Origin: CAZICM01 sp964537685
Lineage (GTDB): Bacteria; Myxococcota_A; Polyangia; Polyangiales; Polyangiaceae
Assembly (NCBI GenBank): GCA_964537685.1
Contig: CAZICM010000010.1
Location: forward strand, 1 to 64,000
DNA: 64,000 nucleotides
Direction of reading: 5' to 3'
Shown here: in pieces, positions 1-9,266 of the stretch
Layout of the letters: the number at the start of each line of letters is the position of its first letter
How positions within the stretch are numbered: position 1 is the first letter of the stretch
Program-made: the position numbers and the translations under genes
The notes under the pieces: generated by a model
Databases searched by the model: none
Seen by the model: the letters and a program-made list of their open reading frames with translations, nothing else
Told to the model about the DNA's origin: nothing

Positions 1-18
1 AACTTCGCAACTCCGGCC

Positions 19-229
19 GTACATTTTCTGCCGTCGGTCTCCAACCCCCTCGCCCCACCCGTACATTTTCTGCCGCCGGTCTCCAACCCCCTCGCCCCAC
101 CCGTACATTTTCTGCCGCTGGTCTCCAACCCCCCTCGCCCCACCCGTACATTTTCTGCCGTCGGTCTCCAACCCCCTCGCCCAGACCGTACATTTTCTGC
201 CATCACCTCCAACCTCCCCTCCCCGCCCG
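19..229. repeat. Five tandem copies of a 42-bp unit
   Basis: The core GTACATTTTCTGCC begins at 19, 61, 103, 146 and 188, giving a 42-bp period with one 43-bp step caused by an extra C. Each core is followed by a pyrimidine-rich tail (ctccaacccccctcgccc type). The last copy decays into C-rich sequence up to about 240. The inverted core AAAATGTAC is found at 262-270, just before the first gene. The unit is one continuous repeat with no unique spacers, so it is not a CRISPR array. Its role is unknown; a repeated protein-binding site upstream of the gene at 329 is one possibility. The array may extend beyond the left edge of the window. Confidence 0.9.
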
Positions 230-328
230 CCCATCTCCCGCGCTTACCCTGCCCTTCTCCAAAAATGTACGCACTCTCTATCTTTGCGCTTGAACCCCGC
301 TCACTTCCCCGCCTACCCTTCTCCCTCA

Positions 329-1216
329 ATGTCGCTCATCACGCTAACCATCGACGATGATCCCCTCGATGTCAGGGATGAAATCGTCTTTTCCAAGGAC
401 CGCTGTCAGCTTCATCCGCTTTCTGTGGTTCATGTGCCGGTCTTCTCCGGCCTGCTCAATGCCTGGACCACCATCTTCGCCCATCATCTCACCCTCAAAG
501 ATGCTGTCTCCGAGGGCCAGGCCAAAATAAGCGCTGCCGATATCGATCTCGATGCCTTCGTCGACCGCTTGACAAGCCTCCTCCTCTTCATTTGTGGAAA
601 TGACCGAAGCGCCGCTCTCTTTATCGCTTACTTCGGCACAACTCCGCCCCATGAACTCAAACGCCCCGTGCTGGGTAGCGAATTGGAATATGTCCGAGGC
701 TGGATTTCTGCCCTGAAGTCTGAGTCCAATCCAGATCTCGCCGCCCTGGGTACCCTAGGCGAATTCTTGGTCATCAGGGCCGATGCCGCCGTCGCCGCTT
801 TAAGCGATGCCCGCCAGGCTCAGCGTATCTTTAAGCTTACCGGCGATTATAGCGCCTTTATCGATCAGGTGAATTCAGGCCGTAAATTGGTCTATGGCGA
901 ATTGTCCAAGCTGCCTCATGACCCTGCCCATAAAGATAAACATCTGCCAGGCGATTTTGCCGATCTGTTTTTCCGTCACGAATCCCGCCGCAATAAAAAA
1001 GTGAGTATCGCTTCCGCCAAGGAAAAAATCGCCGCCCTCAAAGATGAATTGAGCGAGCAAGAATCCCTCTTGGCGAAACTGGAAGCCGTGGAAGCCGCCC
1101 GCCTTCAGGCCAAACAACAGGAAGCCGCGCTGGCCGCCGAAGTCGCCGCCGCCGAACAAGAACGCGCCGCCCTGGATAAAAAGCTCGCCGAGCTGAAGGC
1201 CAAGCTCAAGAAATAA
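329..1216 (+). CDS. Unknown protein with C-terminal coiled coil
   Basis: I do not recognise this family. The protein is 295 aa from the ATG at 329; a TTG at 284 would add 15 residues, but the longer N-terminus is Pro-rich and looks like read-through of the upstream repeat region. Residues 1-220 look globular and mixed alpha/beta, with no signal peptide or membrane segment. The last 75 residues are an Ala/Glu/Lys/Leu-rich heptad pattern typical of a coiled coil. No convincing ribosome binding site precedes either start. It stands alone, downstream of the 42-bp repeats. It is probably a cytoplasmic, possibly oligomeric protein. The reading frame is well supported by length and codon pattern; the function is open. 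Confidence 0.75.
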   Translation: MSLITLTIDDDPLDVRDEIVFSKDRCQLHPLSVVHVPVFSGLLNAWTTIFAHHLTLKDAVSEGQAKISAADIDLDAFVDRLTSLLLFICGNDRSAALFIAYFGTTPPHELKRPVLGSELEYVRGWISALKSESNPDLAALGTLGEFLVIRADAAVAALSDARQAQRIFKLTGDYSAFIDQVNSGRKLVYGELSKLPHDPAHKDKHLPGDFADLFFRHESRRNKKVSIASAKEKIAALKDELSEQESLLAKLEAVEAARLQAKQQEAALAAEVAAAEQERAALDKKLAELKAKLKK

Positions 1217-1293
1217 CCCCTCCCCCTAATTCAGCATCCCCCTTCACCCTTTTTAGTAGCCCAAACAAAAGCACCGGCACTAGAGTACGCGCC

Positions 1294-1325
1294 GCCCTCA
1301 CAACGGCGTTCCGCCCCGTGAGGGC
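1294..1325. other. Inverted repeat in the leader of the TPR gene
   Basis: GCCCTCAC at 1294-1301 pairs with GTGAGGGC at 1318-1325 around a 16-nt loop. It lies 70 bp before the ATG at 1398 and has no T-run, so it is not a normal terminator of the upstream gene. It could be an operator or an mRNA leader hairpin. Confidence 0.4.
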
Positions 1326-1397
1326 GCCTGTACATCGTGATTTTGAGCCGCGCTTCTAACCATAAGCGCCTTTGCATACGCGATTCCGAGGGGATTC

Positions 1398-4300
1398 ATG
1401 TCCATTGATATCGTTCGGGGCGAGCTTGAGCGCCTGTTTACGCTCGATGAAATGACTCAGCTTTCAGCGGATTTGCTGGGACTCGATCCAAAAGCGATCG
1501 GTGGAACGGCTTCTAAGGCTTCGTTTGCTAGGGCTTTGGCCGATCATTGTATGGAGATCGATGCAGTGCACGCGCTGCTCGATTCGATGATTTTACTTCG
1601 GGGCAACGAGGTCGATCCTAGGGCGCGCGAGCTTCTGTCCAAGGGTTTTGTGAGGCCCGAGGAGCTGAAGGCAGGCGATGCCTTTGGGCCATTTAAAATC
1701 ACGAAGAAGGTAGCCGAAGGCCCTAGGGCTATTGTGTATGGAGCCACCAAAGACGGCGCCGATCGGACGCTCAAGGTGTTTAGGCATGCGGTGGCCGCTC
1801 AGGGCGGTACGGCGAGGCGTTTCTTGGTGCATGCGCGTAAGCTCGCCAAGATTTCACACGAGAATCTGGCCGCCGATGTGGAAGCGGGGCTGGTGAATGG
1901 AAAGCCCTATGTGGCCTATGCGTCTATCGATGCCCAGCCGCTTTCGGCGCGTATCGCGCGTACAGGTCCGCTGCATTTGAATGAGGCGCGGAATTTCTTG
2001 AAGGGTATTTTGGCGGGATTGGGCGCGCTTCATGAACAGAAGGTCGCCCATGGTGCGCTTAAGCTTGAAAATGTGCTGATCGGCCGGGGTGAAGGCGGGG
2101 TTCAGAAGGCGATTTTGGTGGATGCCGGCCTGGATATGCTGAGCGGCGACTTGGCGACTTCGCCCTTTTTCGCGGCGTCGCTTGCCAAGGCCAGAAGCCC
2201 CGAGCAAATCCGCGGAAAGCTTGCGGATATGGGCAGCGATTTCTTTGGGTTCGGTACGCTTCTGTTTGAGATTCTATCGGGGAAGGCGCCTTTTTCAGGC
2301 GACAACGCGCTCGAGCTGTCCATCGCGCATTTGAATCAGGAAGCGGCGGCTCCAGGCACCATCGGTCCCAGGGGATGGGTATCGAAGGAAATGGATGAGC
2401 TGTGCGCCAAGCTGCTCAAAAAGAACGCAGCCGAGCGGCTAAAGGATTTAAGCGCGGTGCTTTTGGTCATCGATCCGATGGCCGCCGTAGCCGTGGAAAG
2501 CGCTAAAGAAGAGCAAAAGAAGACCTTTAGCGACGACAAGCTGGACGATCATATCGCGCTCTTGATGACAGATCCGAGCGATCCGGATTTTGCGCTGACG
2601 CTTGAAGGAACCATTGCGCAGGGGGCCGATCCCCAAAAGGTGGCCGAAGCCTTTTCGATGGCGGCCGAAGAAGTGCAGGAAGGCGAAGACGACGAAAGCA
2701 AGCAGGCCGCGAAGGAAACCAAAAAGCAATTGCTCTTTAGGACGGGCCGTATTTTTGAGACGGTCATCAAGGATTTGGAAGCGGCCGAAGGGGTATATGC
2801 CCAGATTCTAGAGCTCGATCCAGAAGACGATATTGCTTTTGCGGCGCTGGAAAAGGTGCGGCGCGAGCTCGACAAACACGATGAATTGGTCGAGATGCTG
2901 CTCGAGCGCAGCGAGTCGTCGAAGAGCGCAACCGAGCGGGCGCGGGTGCTCAATGCGATCGGCCATTTGCATGATGAGAAGGATCAGGCGGTGTTTGCGT
3001 TTGCCCAAGCCTTAGCGCAGGACACGCAGCACGATGAATATGCGACGGATCTAGAGCGGACGGCCGGCAACGACATGAAGCTGTGGGCCGAGGCGCTTCA
3101 GATTTTAAGCCAGGCGACAACGGATCCAACGATGCCGCCCGAGGCGAAGATCGCCCTGTTTACAAGGCTGGGGCGCTGGTACGCCGAGAAGATTGCGAGG
3201 CCGGATTTGGGCTTGCCTTGTTTTCAGGCGGTGCTTTCGGTCGATCCATCCAACGATGGGGCAATGGCCGGTCTTTCGCATTTGTACCGGAGGGCGCAGC
3301 AGTGGGAGGAGCTGTCGCAGGTGCTTCAGACGCGCGCGGATAGGGCGCCGACGCCTGAGCAGGCCCGCGATTTAAGGGCCGAGGCGGCCGAGCTGTTTGA
3401 GAAGAATTTGAATGATTCCGGCCGGGCGCGGGATTTGTACGAGCAGATTTTCGAGCAAGATCCCGGCCATGCCAAGGCTTCTGAGGCTTTGGATCGCATC
3501 TATCACCGGCTGGAAGATCACAAAGGTTTGGCGAAGATTTTAGAGCGTCGGGTGGAGGCGCTCCGGGGTGAGGCGAAGGTCGAGACGATTTGCAAGCTGG
3601 CGGAGCTGCACGAAAATGAGCTGAATGCTCCGGCCGAGGCGACGCGCCGTTATGAGGCGGCGCTCGAGCTCGATCCTCAGAATCTGACGGCGCTAAAGGG
3701 CTTGGACCGGATTTACAACCGGAGCGGGCGTTACAAGGAGCTGACGGGCAATCTGGAGCGGCAGATTGCGATTAGCGCAACGCCTAGGCAGAAGATCAAT
3801 CTGTATGAGCGGCTGGCGGGCATTTATGACGAGGAGTTCCTCGATCATGCCAAGGCGGCCGAGGCTTTGGAGGCCGTGCTGCACATCGACAGCGCGCACG
3901 AGGGAGCGCTGACGAATTTGATTCGGCATTACCGCGTTCTCGATCGCTGGGAAGACGTGGTGAGCCTCTACGAAAAGCATTTGCGCATCGTGAGCGACGA
4001 GAAGCGGCGGGTGGAGCTGCTGCTGGCGATGGGGCGAGTGCTGGTGGAGCAGATTGGTTCGCCGGAGAGGGCGCGCAAGGTGTACGAGCGGGTGCTGGAG
4101 ATCGATCCGCATCATGCGGGCGCGCTGGAGTCGCTGGCCAATGTGAGGGCGGCGACGGGCGATGCGCTGGCGGCGCTGAGTGCGATCGAGTCGCTGGCGT
4201 CGAAGGCGACGACACCCGAAAACAAGGCGGATCTGTGGCTGCGCGCGGCGAAGATGCTCGAGCAGCATGGCGATAAAGACGGGGCGATCGAGCGCTATAA

Positions 4301-6719
4301 GGCGGCTTTGGATGCCCAGCCGACCAATACCGCGGCAATGACGGCGCTTCGGGCGGCGTATTTGGCGCGCGGCGATGCGACGAGCGCGGTGGAGCTGTTG
4401 CTAAAGACGATTGATGTAACGGATGGCAATCTGTCCAAAGCCCGGCTGTACGGCGAAATGGCGCATTTGCTGCGCGATAAATTGAAGGAGACCGAGCGGG
4501 CTCAGCAGGCGGCGAGCAAGGCGGTGGATCTCGATCCGACGAATATGGCGGGTCTTGTGATTTTGGGCGATTACTCGTTCGAGGCGGGGCGCTTTATCGA
4601 GGCGTCGAAGTATTACGAATCGCTGGCCAACCGCGTGGATGTGCTGTCGGTGGAGGAAGGGACGCAGCTTTTAATTCACTACGTGGATGCGCTGAGCAAG
4701 AGCGGTTCGGCGGAGCGGGCCATCGGCACGGTGCAGACTTTGCTGTCGCTGGCGCCGGATAATCCCGATGCGATTTCAAGGGCGGCGAAGGTAAATTTCG
4801 ACGCGAAGAAGCCCAAGGAAGCGGCGGTGCTGTACGCGAGCTTGCTGAAGCGTTTTGGGGAGTCGCTGTCGGCGGACGATAAGTTTGAGGCTTCACTGAA
4901 GCTGGGCGAGGCGAGGCTGCTTTCGGGCGATACAGATGGCGCGCTTGAACCTTTGAGTGAAGCGGCCGATCTCAAGCCTGAATCTCCGCTGCCCGTGGCG
5001 GCGCTGTGCAAGGTGTATGAGGCGAAGAAGGACTGGGAAGAAGTTATTCGCCAGAAGACGCGGCGCCTGGATGTGATTACGGGCGACGATCGCATCGCTC
5101 TCTTGATGGAGATCGGCGAGATTGTAGCCAAGGAGCTCAACGATCGGACAAGGGCGGCCAAGACCTTTGTGGCGGCGCTGGATGAGCGGCCGGACGACCG
5201 GAAGATTCTGACCAAGCTGATGCAGCTCTACAGCGAGGAAAAGGATTGGGGAAAGCTGGTCGAGGTCGTGATGAAGCTGGCTTCCAAGGTCGAGGACCGG
5301 AAGCAGAAGGCAAAGTATCTGCACACGGCCGCGATCGTAAGCTGGCGGCAGCTTGGGGAAATCGACAAGGCGCTCGAGTTCTACGAGCAGGTGCTGGAGC
5401 TCGATCCATCGCTCGATAAACCGCTTTCGGAGGCGATTGAGCTCCGGGTGGAGAAGAACGATCACGAGGGTGTGGAGCGGCTTCTCCAGATGGAACTGGA
5501 GCGGGCGACAGATGCCAACGATACGGCGAAGATGCTGGCTACGTTTGAGAAGCTGGCGGCGCTGTACAAGGACAAGCTGAACTGGACCGAGGATGCGATT
5601 GATGCCTACGAAGCGGCTCAAACGCTCGATCCAGACAATGCCGAGCGGGAAGAGAAGCTGGCGGCGCTATATGCGAGCGATCCGGCCAATTACTTCGATA
5701 AGGCGATTGCGTCGCACATGGTGATGCTGAGGCGCAATCCGTATAAGCCGGATATCTATAAGCTATTCCGCAAGCTGTACACGGATGCAAAGCGGGCGGA
5801 TGCGGCATGGTGCATCTGTCAGGCGCTGTTCTGTATGAATATCGCCGAGCCCGATGAAGAGCGTTTCTTTAGGCGGATGCGGGCGGATTCGGCGGCGGTT
5901 GCGCAGGATCGGCTGAACGAAGAGGATTGGATTCAGCATTTGACGCATACCGATTGCGATCCGCTGCTGACGGCGATTTTTTCGGTGATTCAGCCCGCGG
6001 TGCTGAAACGCAATGGACAACCGCTGGAGGCGCTTGGTTATCAGCTCGCGTACAAGCTCGATTTAAGCATGCATCCTTATCCGATGTCCCAAACGCTGAA
6101 TTATGCGGCGGGCGTGTTGGGTATGGAGCCGCCGATGACCTTCCAGAATCCCAATGATCCAGGCGGTGTGCAGTTCCTTCATGCATATACGCCGTCGATC
6201 GTGCTGGGCGCGGCGGCGCTGATGCCGGATATTCCGACGCAGGCGGCGGCCTTTATTGCCGCGCGGCATCTGACCTATTACCGGCCGGGCTTGTATTTGA
6301 GGCATTTGGTGCCAACGGGAACGGGTCTGCGGGCTTGGCTGTTCGCGGCGATCAAGATGATTAGCCCCAACTTCCCCATCGCGCCTGAGCTGGATTTACA
6401 GGTGAAGGACAATCTCGCGGCGCTCGAGCCGACGATTGTGGGGCCGGCGAGGGAGCAGTTGATCAGCGCGGTGACGAAACTGCTTCAGGCGGGCGCGATT
6501 GACTTGAAGAAGTGGGTGATCGGCGTCGATTTGACGGCGGATCGCGCGGGATTTTTGCTTGCAAACGATTTGGAGCTTGCGCAGGAGATGATAAAGGCGG
6601 CGGATGAAGGGGCGGCGGCGCTTCCTCAAAAAGAGCGCATTAAAGAGCTGGTGCTCTTTAGCGTAAGCGAAAGCCATTTCGCCATCCGGCGGCGGCTTGG
6701 CGTCAATATCGATGCATGA
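1398..6719 (+). CDS. Giant TPR protein with N-terminal pseudokinase domain
   Basis: The 1773-aa protein has three parts. Residues 1-90 form a small helical domain. Residues about 96-355 have the fold pattern of a eukaryote-like Ser/Thr kinase: K126 sits at the VAIK lysine and an alphaF/alphaG-like region follows. The HRD motif is H218-G219-A220, so the catalytic Asp is gone; DFG has become D242-A243-G244 and the Gly-rich loop is broken. From about 440 to 1500 there are many 34-residue TPR-type units with recurring xALELDPxN endings, then a conserved 270-aa C-terminal region. There is no signal peptide or membrane segment, so it is probably a cytoplasmic scaffold. GAGGGG lies just before the ATG. 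I infer a non-catalytic regulatory or assembly role; the TPR and kinase-fold calls are firm, the function is not. Confidence 0.88.
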   Translation: MSIDIVRGELERLFTLDEMTQLSADLLGLDPKAIGGTASKASFARALADHCMEIDAVHALLDSMILLRGNEVDPRARELLSKGFVRPEELKAGDAFGPFKITKKVAEGPRAIVYGATKDGADRTLKVFRHAVAAQGGTARRFLVHARKLAKISHENLAADVEAGLVNGKPYVAYASIDAQPLSARIARTGPLHLNEARNFLKGILAGLGALHEQKVAHGALKLENVLIGRGEGGVQKAILVDAGLDMLSGDLATSPFFAASLAKARSPEQIRGKLADMGSDFFGFGTLLFEILSGKAPFSGDNALELSIAHLNQEAAAPGTIGPRGWVSKEMDELCAKLLKKNAAERLKDLSAVLLVIDPMAAVAVESAKEEQKKTFSDDKLDDHIALLMTDPSDPDFALTLEGTIAQGADPQKVAEAFSMAAEEVQEGEDDESKQAAKETKKQLLFRTGRIFETVIKDLEAAEGVYAQILELDPEDDIAFAALEKVRRELDKHDELVEMLLERSESSKSATERARVLNAIGHLHDEKDQAVFAFAQALAQDTQHDEYATDLERTAGNDMKLWAEALQILSQATTDPTMPPEAKIALFTRLGRWYAEKIARPDLGLPCFQAVLSVDPSNDGAMAGLSHLYRRAQQWEELSQVLQTRADRAPTPEQARDLRAEAAELFEKNLNDSGRARDLYEQIFEQDPGHAKASEALDRIYHRLEDHKGLAKILERRVEALRGEAKVETICKLAELHENELNAPAEATRRYEAALELDPQNLTALKGLDRIYNRSGRYKELTGNLERQIAISATPRQKINLYERLAGIYDEEFLDHAKAAEALEAVLHIDSAHEGALTNLIRHYRVLDRWEDVVSLYEKHLRIVSDEKRRVELLLAMGRVLVEQIGSPERARKVYERVLEIDPHHAGALESLANVRAATGDALAALSAIESLASKATTPENKADLWLRAAKMLEQHGDKDGAIERYKAALDAQPTNTAAMTALRAAYLARGDATSAVELLLKTIDVTDGNLSKARLYGEMAHLLRDKLKETERAQQAASKAVDLDPTNMAGLVILGDYSFEAGRFIEASKYYESLANRVDVLSVEEGTQLLIHYVDALSKSGSAERAIGTVQTLLSLAPDNPDAISRAAKVNFDAKKPKEAAVLYASLLKRFGESLSADDKFEASLKLGEARLLSGDTDGALEPLSEAADLKPESPLPVAALCKVYEAKKDWEEVIRQKTRRLDVITGDDRIALLMEIGEIVAKELNDRTRAAKTFVAALDERPDDRKILTKLMQLYSEEKDWGKLVEVVMKLASKVEDRKQKAKYLHTAAIVSWRQLGEIDKALEFYEQVLELDPSLDKPLSEAIELRVEKNDHEGVERLLQMELERATDANDTAKMLATFEKLAALYKDKLNWTEDAIDAYEAAQTLDPDNAEREEKLAALYASDPANYFDKAIASHMVMLRRNPYKPDIYKLFRKLYTDAKRADAAWCICQALFCMNIAEPDEERFFRRMRADSAAVAQDRLNEEDWIQHLTHTDCDPLLTAIFSVIQPAVLKRNGQPLEALGYQLAYKLDLSMHPYPMSQTLNYAAGVLGMEPPMTFQNPNDPGGVQFLHAYTPSIVLGAAALMPDIPTQAAAFIAARHLTYYRPGLYLRHLVPTGTGLRAWLFAAIKMISPNFPIAPELDLQVKDNLAALEPTIVGPAREQLISAVTKLLQAGAIDLKKWVIGVDLTADRAGFLLANDLELAQEMIKAADEGAAALPQKERIKELVLFSVSESHFAIRRRLGVNIDA

Positions 6720-6823
6720 AAGCCGATTGACGCAACAAATAAAGGATGATTAGCCTGCGCTGCCCTGAGCGCGGGTGATTTCCCGCAGCGGTTCGGGTGT
6801 TTTAGTCGGTGGAATTCACGCCC

Positions 6824-8566
6824 ATGGCGTCCCAAAAAACACGAAAAAACCAACAGAAGGACAGCTCTTCGGCCAAGCGTTCGAAACCCGTTTCCAAGGG
6901 CGGGGATTCGGGCAAGAGCGCGGCGAAGCCGAAAGCATCTGTGAAGGCCGAAAAGGGCAAGCCTGAGAAGGTGAAGCTCGTAAAGAAGGCCAAGCCCGAA
7001 CCGAGCAAGCCCGAGAAGGCCAAGCTCGATAAGAAGGCCAAGCCTGAGAAGGTGAAGCCCGATAAGAAGGCCAAGCCCGAACCGAGCAAGCCTGAGAAGG
7101 TCAACCTCGAGAAGAAAGCCAAGCCCGAACCGAGCAAGCCCGAGAAGGTCAACCTCGAGAAGAAGGCTATCCCCGAGAAGGGAAAACTCGAGAAGGCGGC
7201 GCCGGAAAAGGCAAAGCCCACGAAGGGCAAGCCTGAAAAAGCCAAGATAGAAAAAGGCGCGCCCGAAAAGTTGTTGAAGAGCGCAAAGGCTGAAGCGCCA
7301 AAGATGCGTGAAGCCGTTGTGGACAAGCCGCGCAAGGTGGCTGAAGCGCCAAAGGAAACGGCGAAGGAGCCGCCGAAGAAGGCGCCGGAAAAAGCCCCGA
7401 AAGCGCCGGAAAAAGCCCTGAAGGCGCCGGAAAAAGCCCTGAAGGCGCCGGAAAAAAGCCCTCCGGTGAAAGGGGCGGCCGTTCCTGCGAAGAAAGCGCC
7501 GGAACGCGAAGAGATTCAGCCGGTGAAGCGGCCTGCTCCGCCTGCCCCACCCCCGCCGGTAAAGGGGAAGGAGCCACCCAAGGGCAAACCCGCGGTGGCG
7601 GTGGGAAAGCCGGAAGGCAAAGAAGCGAAGCCGGTCGAGAAGAAGCCGGTAGCGAAGCCGGTAGAGCCCAAGGCGATGCCTGTGCCCAAGGCGATGCCGA
7701 AGGAGGAGCCCAAAGCCCGGAAAGAGGCGGCGCCGCCGGCTCAGCGGGAGATTACGCCCAAGCTTGTGCCGCTGACTGCGAGCGCGGCCGCGGCACTTGG
7801 AAAGAGGGGGACGACGGAGGAGCGGGCGATTGAGCTGGAGAAGCGTATTGACGCTCAGCCCGATGAATTTAAGAAGCGTTATTATGACAGCTTCGATATG
7901 TCGTGGATTTATCACGACAGCGCGCTGGAAGGGGTTGTGTATACCTTTGAAGAGCTTCGGGCGGCGCTATTTCCCCAGCCTGTGACAAGCGATTCCAATC
8001 TTCAGCCTTCGGTTGAAGATATTCGCCGCCATAAGGAGGCTATTTTATTTGTGCGCGATTTTGCGACGAAGAAACGCCTTCCGATTACGGTAGATTTGAT
8101 TAAAAAGATCTATTTGATTCTTCATCCGGAAGAAGGCGACGTAAAGACGGTGAAGTACAGGAAAGATATTCCTCAGCACCGGCTTTACTTTCACGAATAT
8201 GCGCCTCCCGACAAAATTGCTTACAAAGTGAGGCAGGTTGTCGATTGGCTAAACGATCCGGAGACGCGCAAGACACGCAATGGAATCCGGATAGCGGCGC
8301 GGGCTCATTTTGATTTGCTCAAGGTGTATCCATTTCCGACGGACAGCGGCAAAGTGGCGCGGTTGTTTATGAATTTATTGCTGATGCGTTCGGGGCTGCC
8401 GCCTTCGATTATTCATTCGACAGAGAGGCAGCGCTATTACGAGGGATTGAAGAGTTCGGCGACGACGGTGCTTCAGATGGTGCAAGAAGCCGTGGAAAAT
8501 GCGCTGGCCAGTGTCGAGAAGTTGTTGAATGAGCACGAAACAGGAAAGCGGGCATTTATTAGTTAG
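6824..8566 (+). CDS. Lys/Pro/Glu-rich protein with degenerate Fic domain
   Basis: Residues 1-320 are low complexity (Lys, Pro, Glu, Ala) and contain repeated KPEPSKPEKVNLEKKA-like and KAPEKAL-like units, probably disordered. The C-terminal 240 residues match a Fic fold: an N-terminal helix ending in SALEG, similar to the class II inhibitory helix, then the AAxAHxxLLxV helix and a loop in the position of HPFxDGNGRxxR. That loop reads YPFPTDSGKVAR, so the catalytic His is Tyr, the Asp/Glu is Thr, Asn is Ser and the first Arg is Lys. AMPylation by the usual mechanism is therefore unlikely. The ATG at 6824 has GGTGG upstream; a GTG at 6809 is possible. The 3' end overlaps nth by 38 nt, which suggests coupling. 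Numbers in the findings use the GTG start. Confidence 0.85.
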   Translation: MASQKTRKNQQKDSSSAKRSKPVSKGGDSGKSAAKPKASVKAEKGKPEKVKLVKKAKPEPSKPEKAKLDKKAKPEKVKPDKKAKPEPSKPEKVNLEKKAKPEPSKPEKVNLEKKAIPEKGKLEKAAPEKAKPTKGKPEKAKIEKGAPEKLLKSAKAEAPKMREAVVDKPRKVAEAPKETAKEPPKKAPEKAPKAPEKALKAPEKALKAPEKSPPVKGAAVPAKKAPEREEIQPVKRPAPPAPPPPVKGKEPPKGKPAVAVGKPEGKEAKPVEKKPVAKPVEPKAMPVPKAMPKEEPKARKEAAPPAQREITPKLVPLTASAAAALGKRGTTEERAIELEKRIDAQPDEFKKRYYDSFDMSWIYHDSALEGVVYTFEELRAALFPQPVTSDSNLQPSVEDIRRHKEAILFVRDFATKKRLPITVDLIKKIYLILHPEEGDVKTVKYRKDIPQHRLYFHEYAPPDKIAYKVRQVVDWLNDPETRKTRNGIRIAARAHFDLLKVYPFPTDSGKVARLFMNLLLMRSGLPPSIIHSTERQRYYEGLKSSATTVLQMVQEAVENALASVEKLLNEHETGKRAFIS

Positions 8567-9266
8567 TGATGCCGGGGCGGCGAAAAAGAAGCGTATTTCT
8601 GCGAAAGCCGCGCATGCCCGGTCCACGTTTGAACAATTAAGAGCCTTATATCCCGATGCCCATTGCGAATTATTGTATGCCTCGCCTTTTCAATTGCTTG
8701 TATCGACCGTTTTAAGCGCTCAGACGACCGATGTGCTGGTGAATAAGGTGACGCCGCATTTGTTTGCGCGTTATCCGGATGCGGAGCAGCTTTCGAAGGC
8801 ATTGCCCGAGGAGGTGGCGAAGCTTTTGTCGAGCCTTGGGATGGGGATGTACAATCAGAAGGCGAAAAATATTGTTGGATTGTCAAGAAAATTGATCGAA
8901 ATGCACGGGGGGCAGGTGCCGAGGACGCTGGATGAGCTGACGGCATTGCCGGGTGTGGGGCGGAAAACGGCGAATGTGGTGTTGGGCGTTGCGTGGGGGA
9001 CGCCGGAAGGGGTGGTTGTGGATACGCATGTGCAGCGGCTGTCTCAACGGCTGGGATGGAGCAAGCACACGACACCCGATCGGATTGAAGAAGATTTATG
9101 CGCGCTTTTTCCTAGGCGCGATTGGGACATGATTTCCCATACGCTTATTTTTCACGGGCGGCGTATCTGCACGGCGAGGAAGCCAGCGTGTGGGGCGTGC
9201 GGGGTAAGCGCGATGTGTCCGAATGCGTTTGCCGCCGAGCAAGTGGGGCGGAAGAAGCGAGCTTAG
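8529..9266 (+). CDS. nth: Endonuclease III, DNA glycosylase/AP lyase
   Basis: This base-excision-repair enzyme removes oxidised pyrimidines and nicks the abasic site. The 245-aa protein has the helix-hairpin-helix LPGVGRKTA with catalytic Lys146, catalytic Asp165 in VDTHVQR, and the [4Fe-4S] ligands C214, C221, C224 and C230 with C-x6-C-x2-C-x5-C spacing. The first 25 residues are a Lys-rich extension relative to E. coli Nth. The ATG at 8529 lies inside the end of the Fic-like gene, so translation is probably coupled. Its stop codon overlaps the stop of the convergent meaB-type gene by four bases. Confidence 0.97.
   Translation: MSTKQESGHLLVSDAGAAKKKRISAKAAHARSTFEQLRALYPDAHCELLYASPFQLLVSTVLSAQTTDVLVNKVTPHLFARYPDAEQLSKALPEEVAKLLSSLGMGMYNQKAKNIVGLSRKLIEMHGGQVPRTLDELTALPGVGRKTANVVLGVAWGTPEGVVVDTHVQRLSQRLGWSKHTTPDRIEEDLCALFPRRDWDMISHTLIFHGRRICTARKPACGACGVSAMCPNAFAAEQVGRKKRA

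Noticed and set aside
19..229. Possible CRISPR array
   Set aside because: The 42-bp units abut without unique spacers, and no cas gene is nearby.
6626..7915. Long minus-strand frame rich in Arg and Leu
   Set aside because: It mirrors the Lys/Pro/Glu low-complexity sequence of the Fic-like gene; no ribosome binding site or domain.
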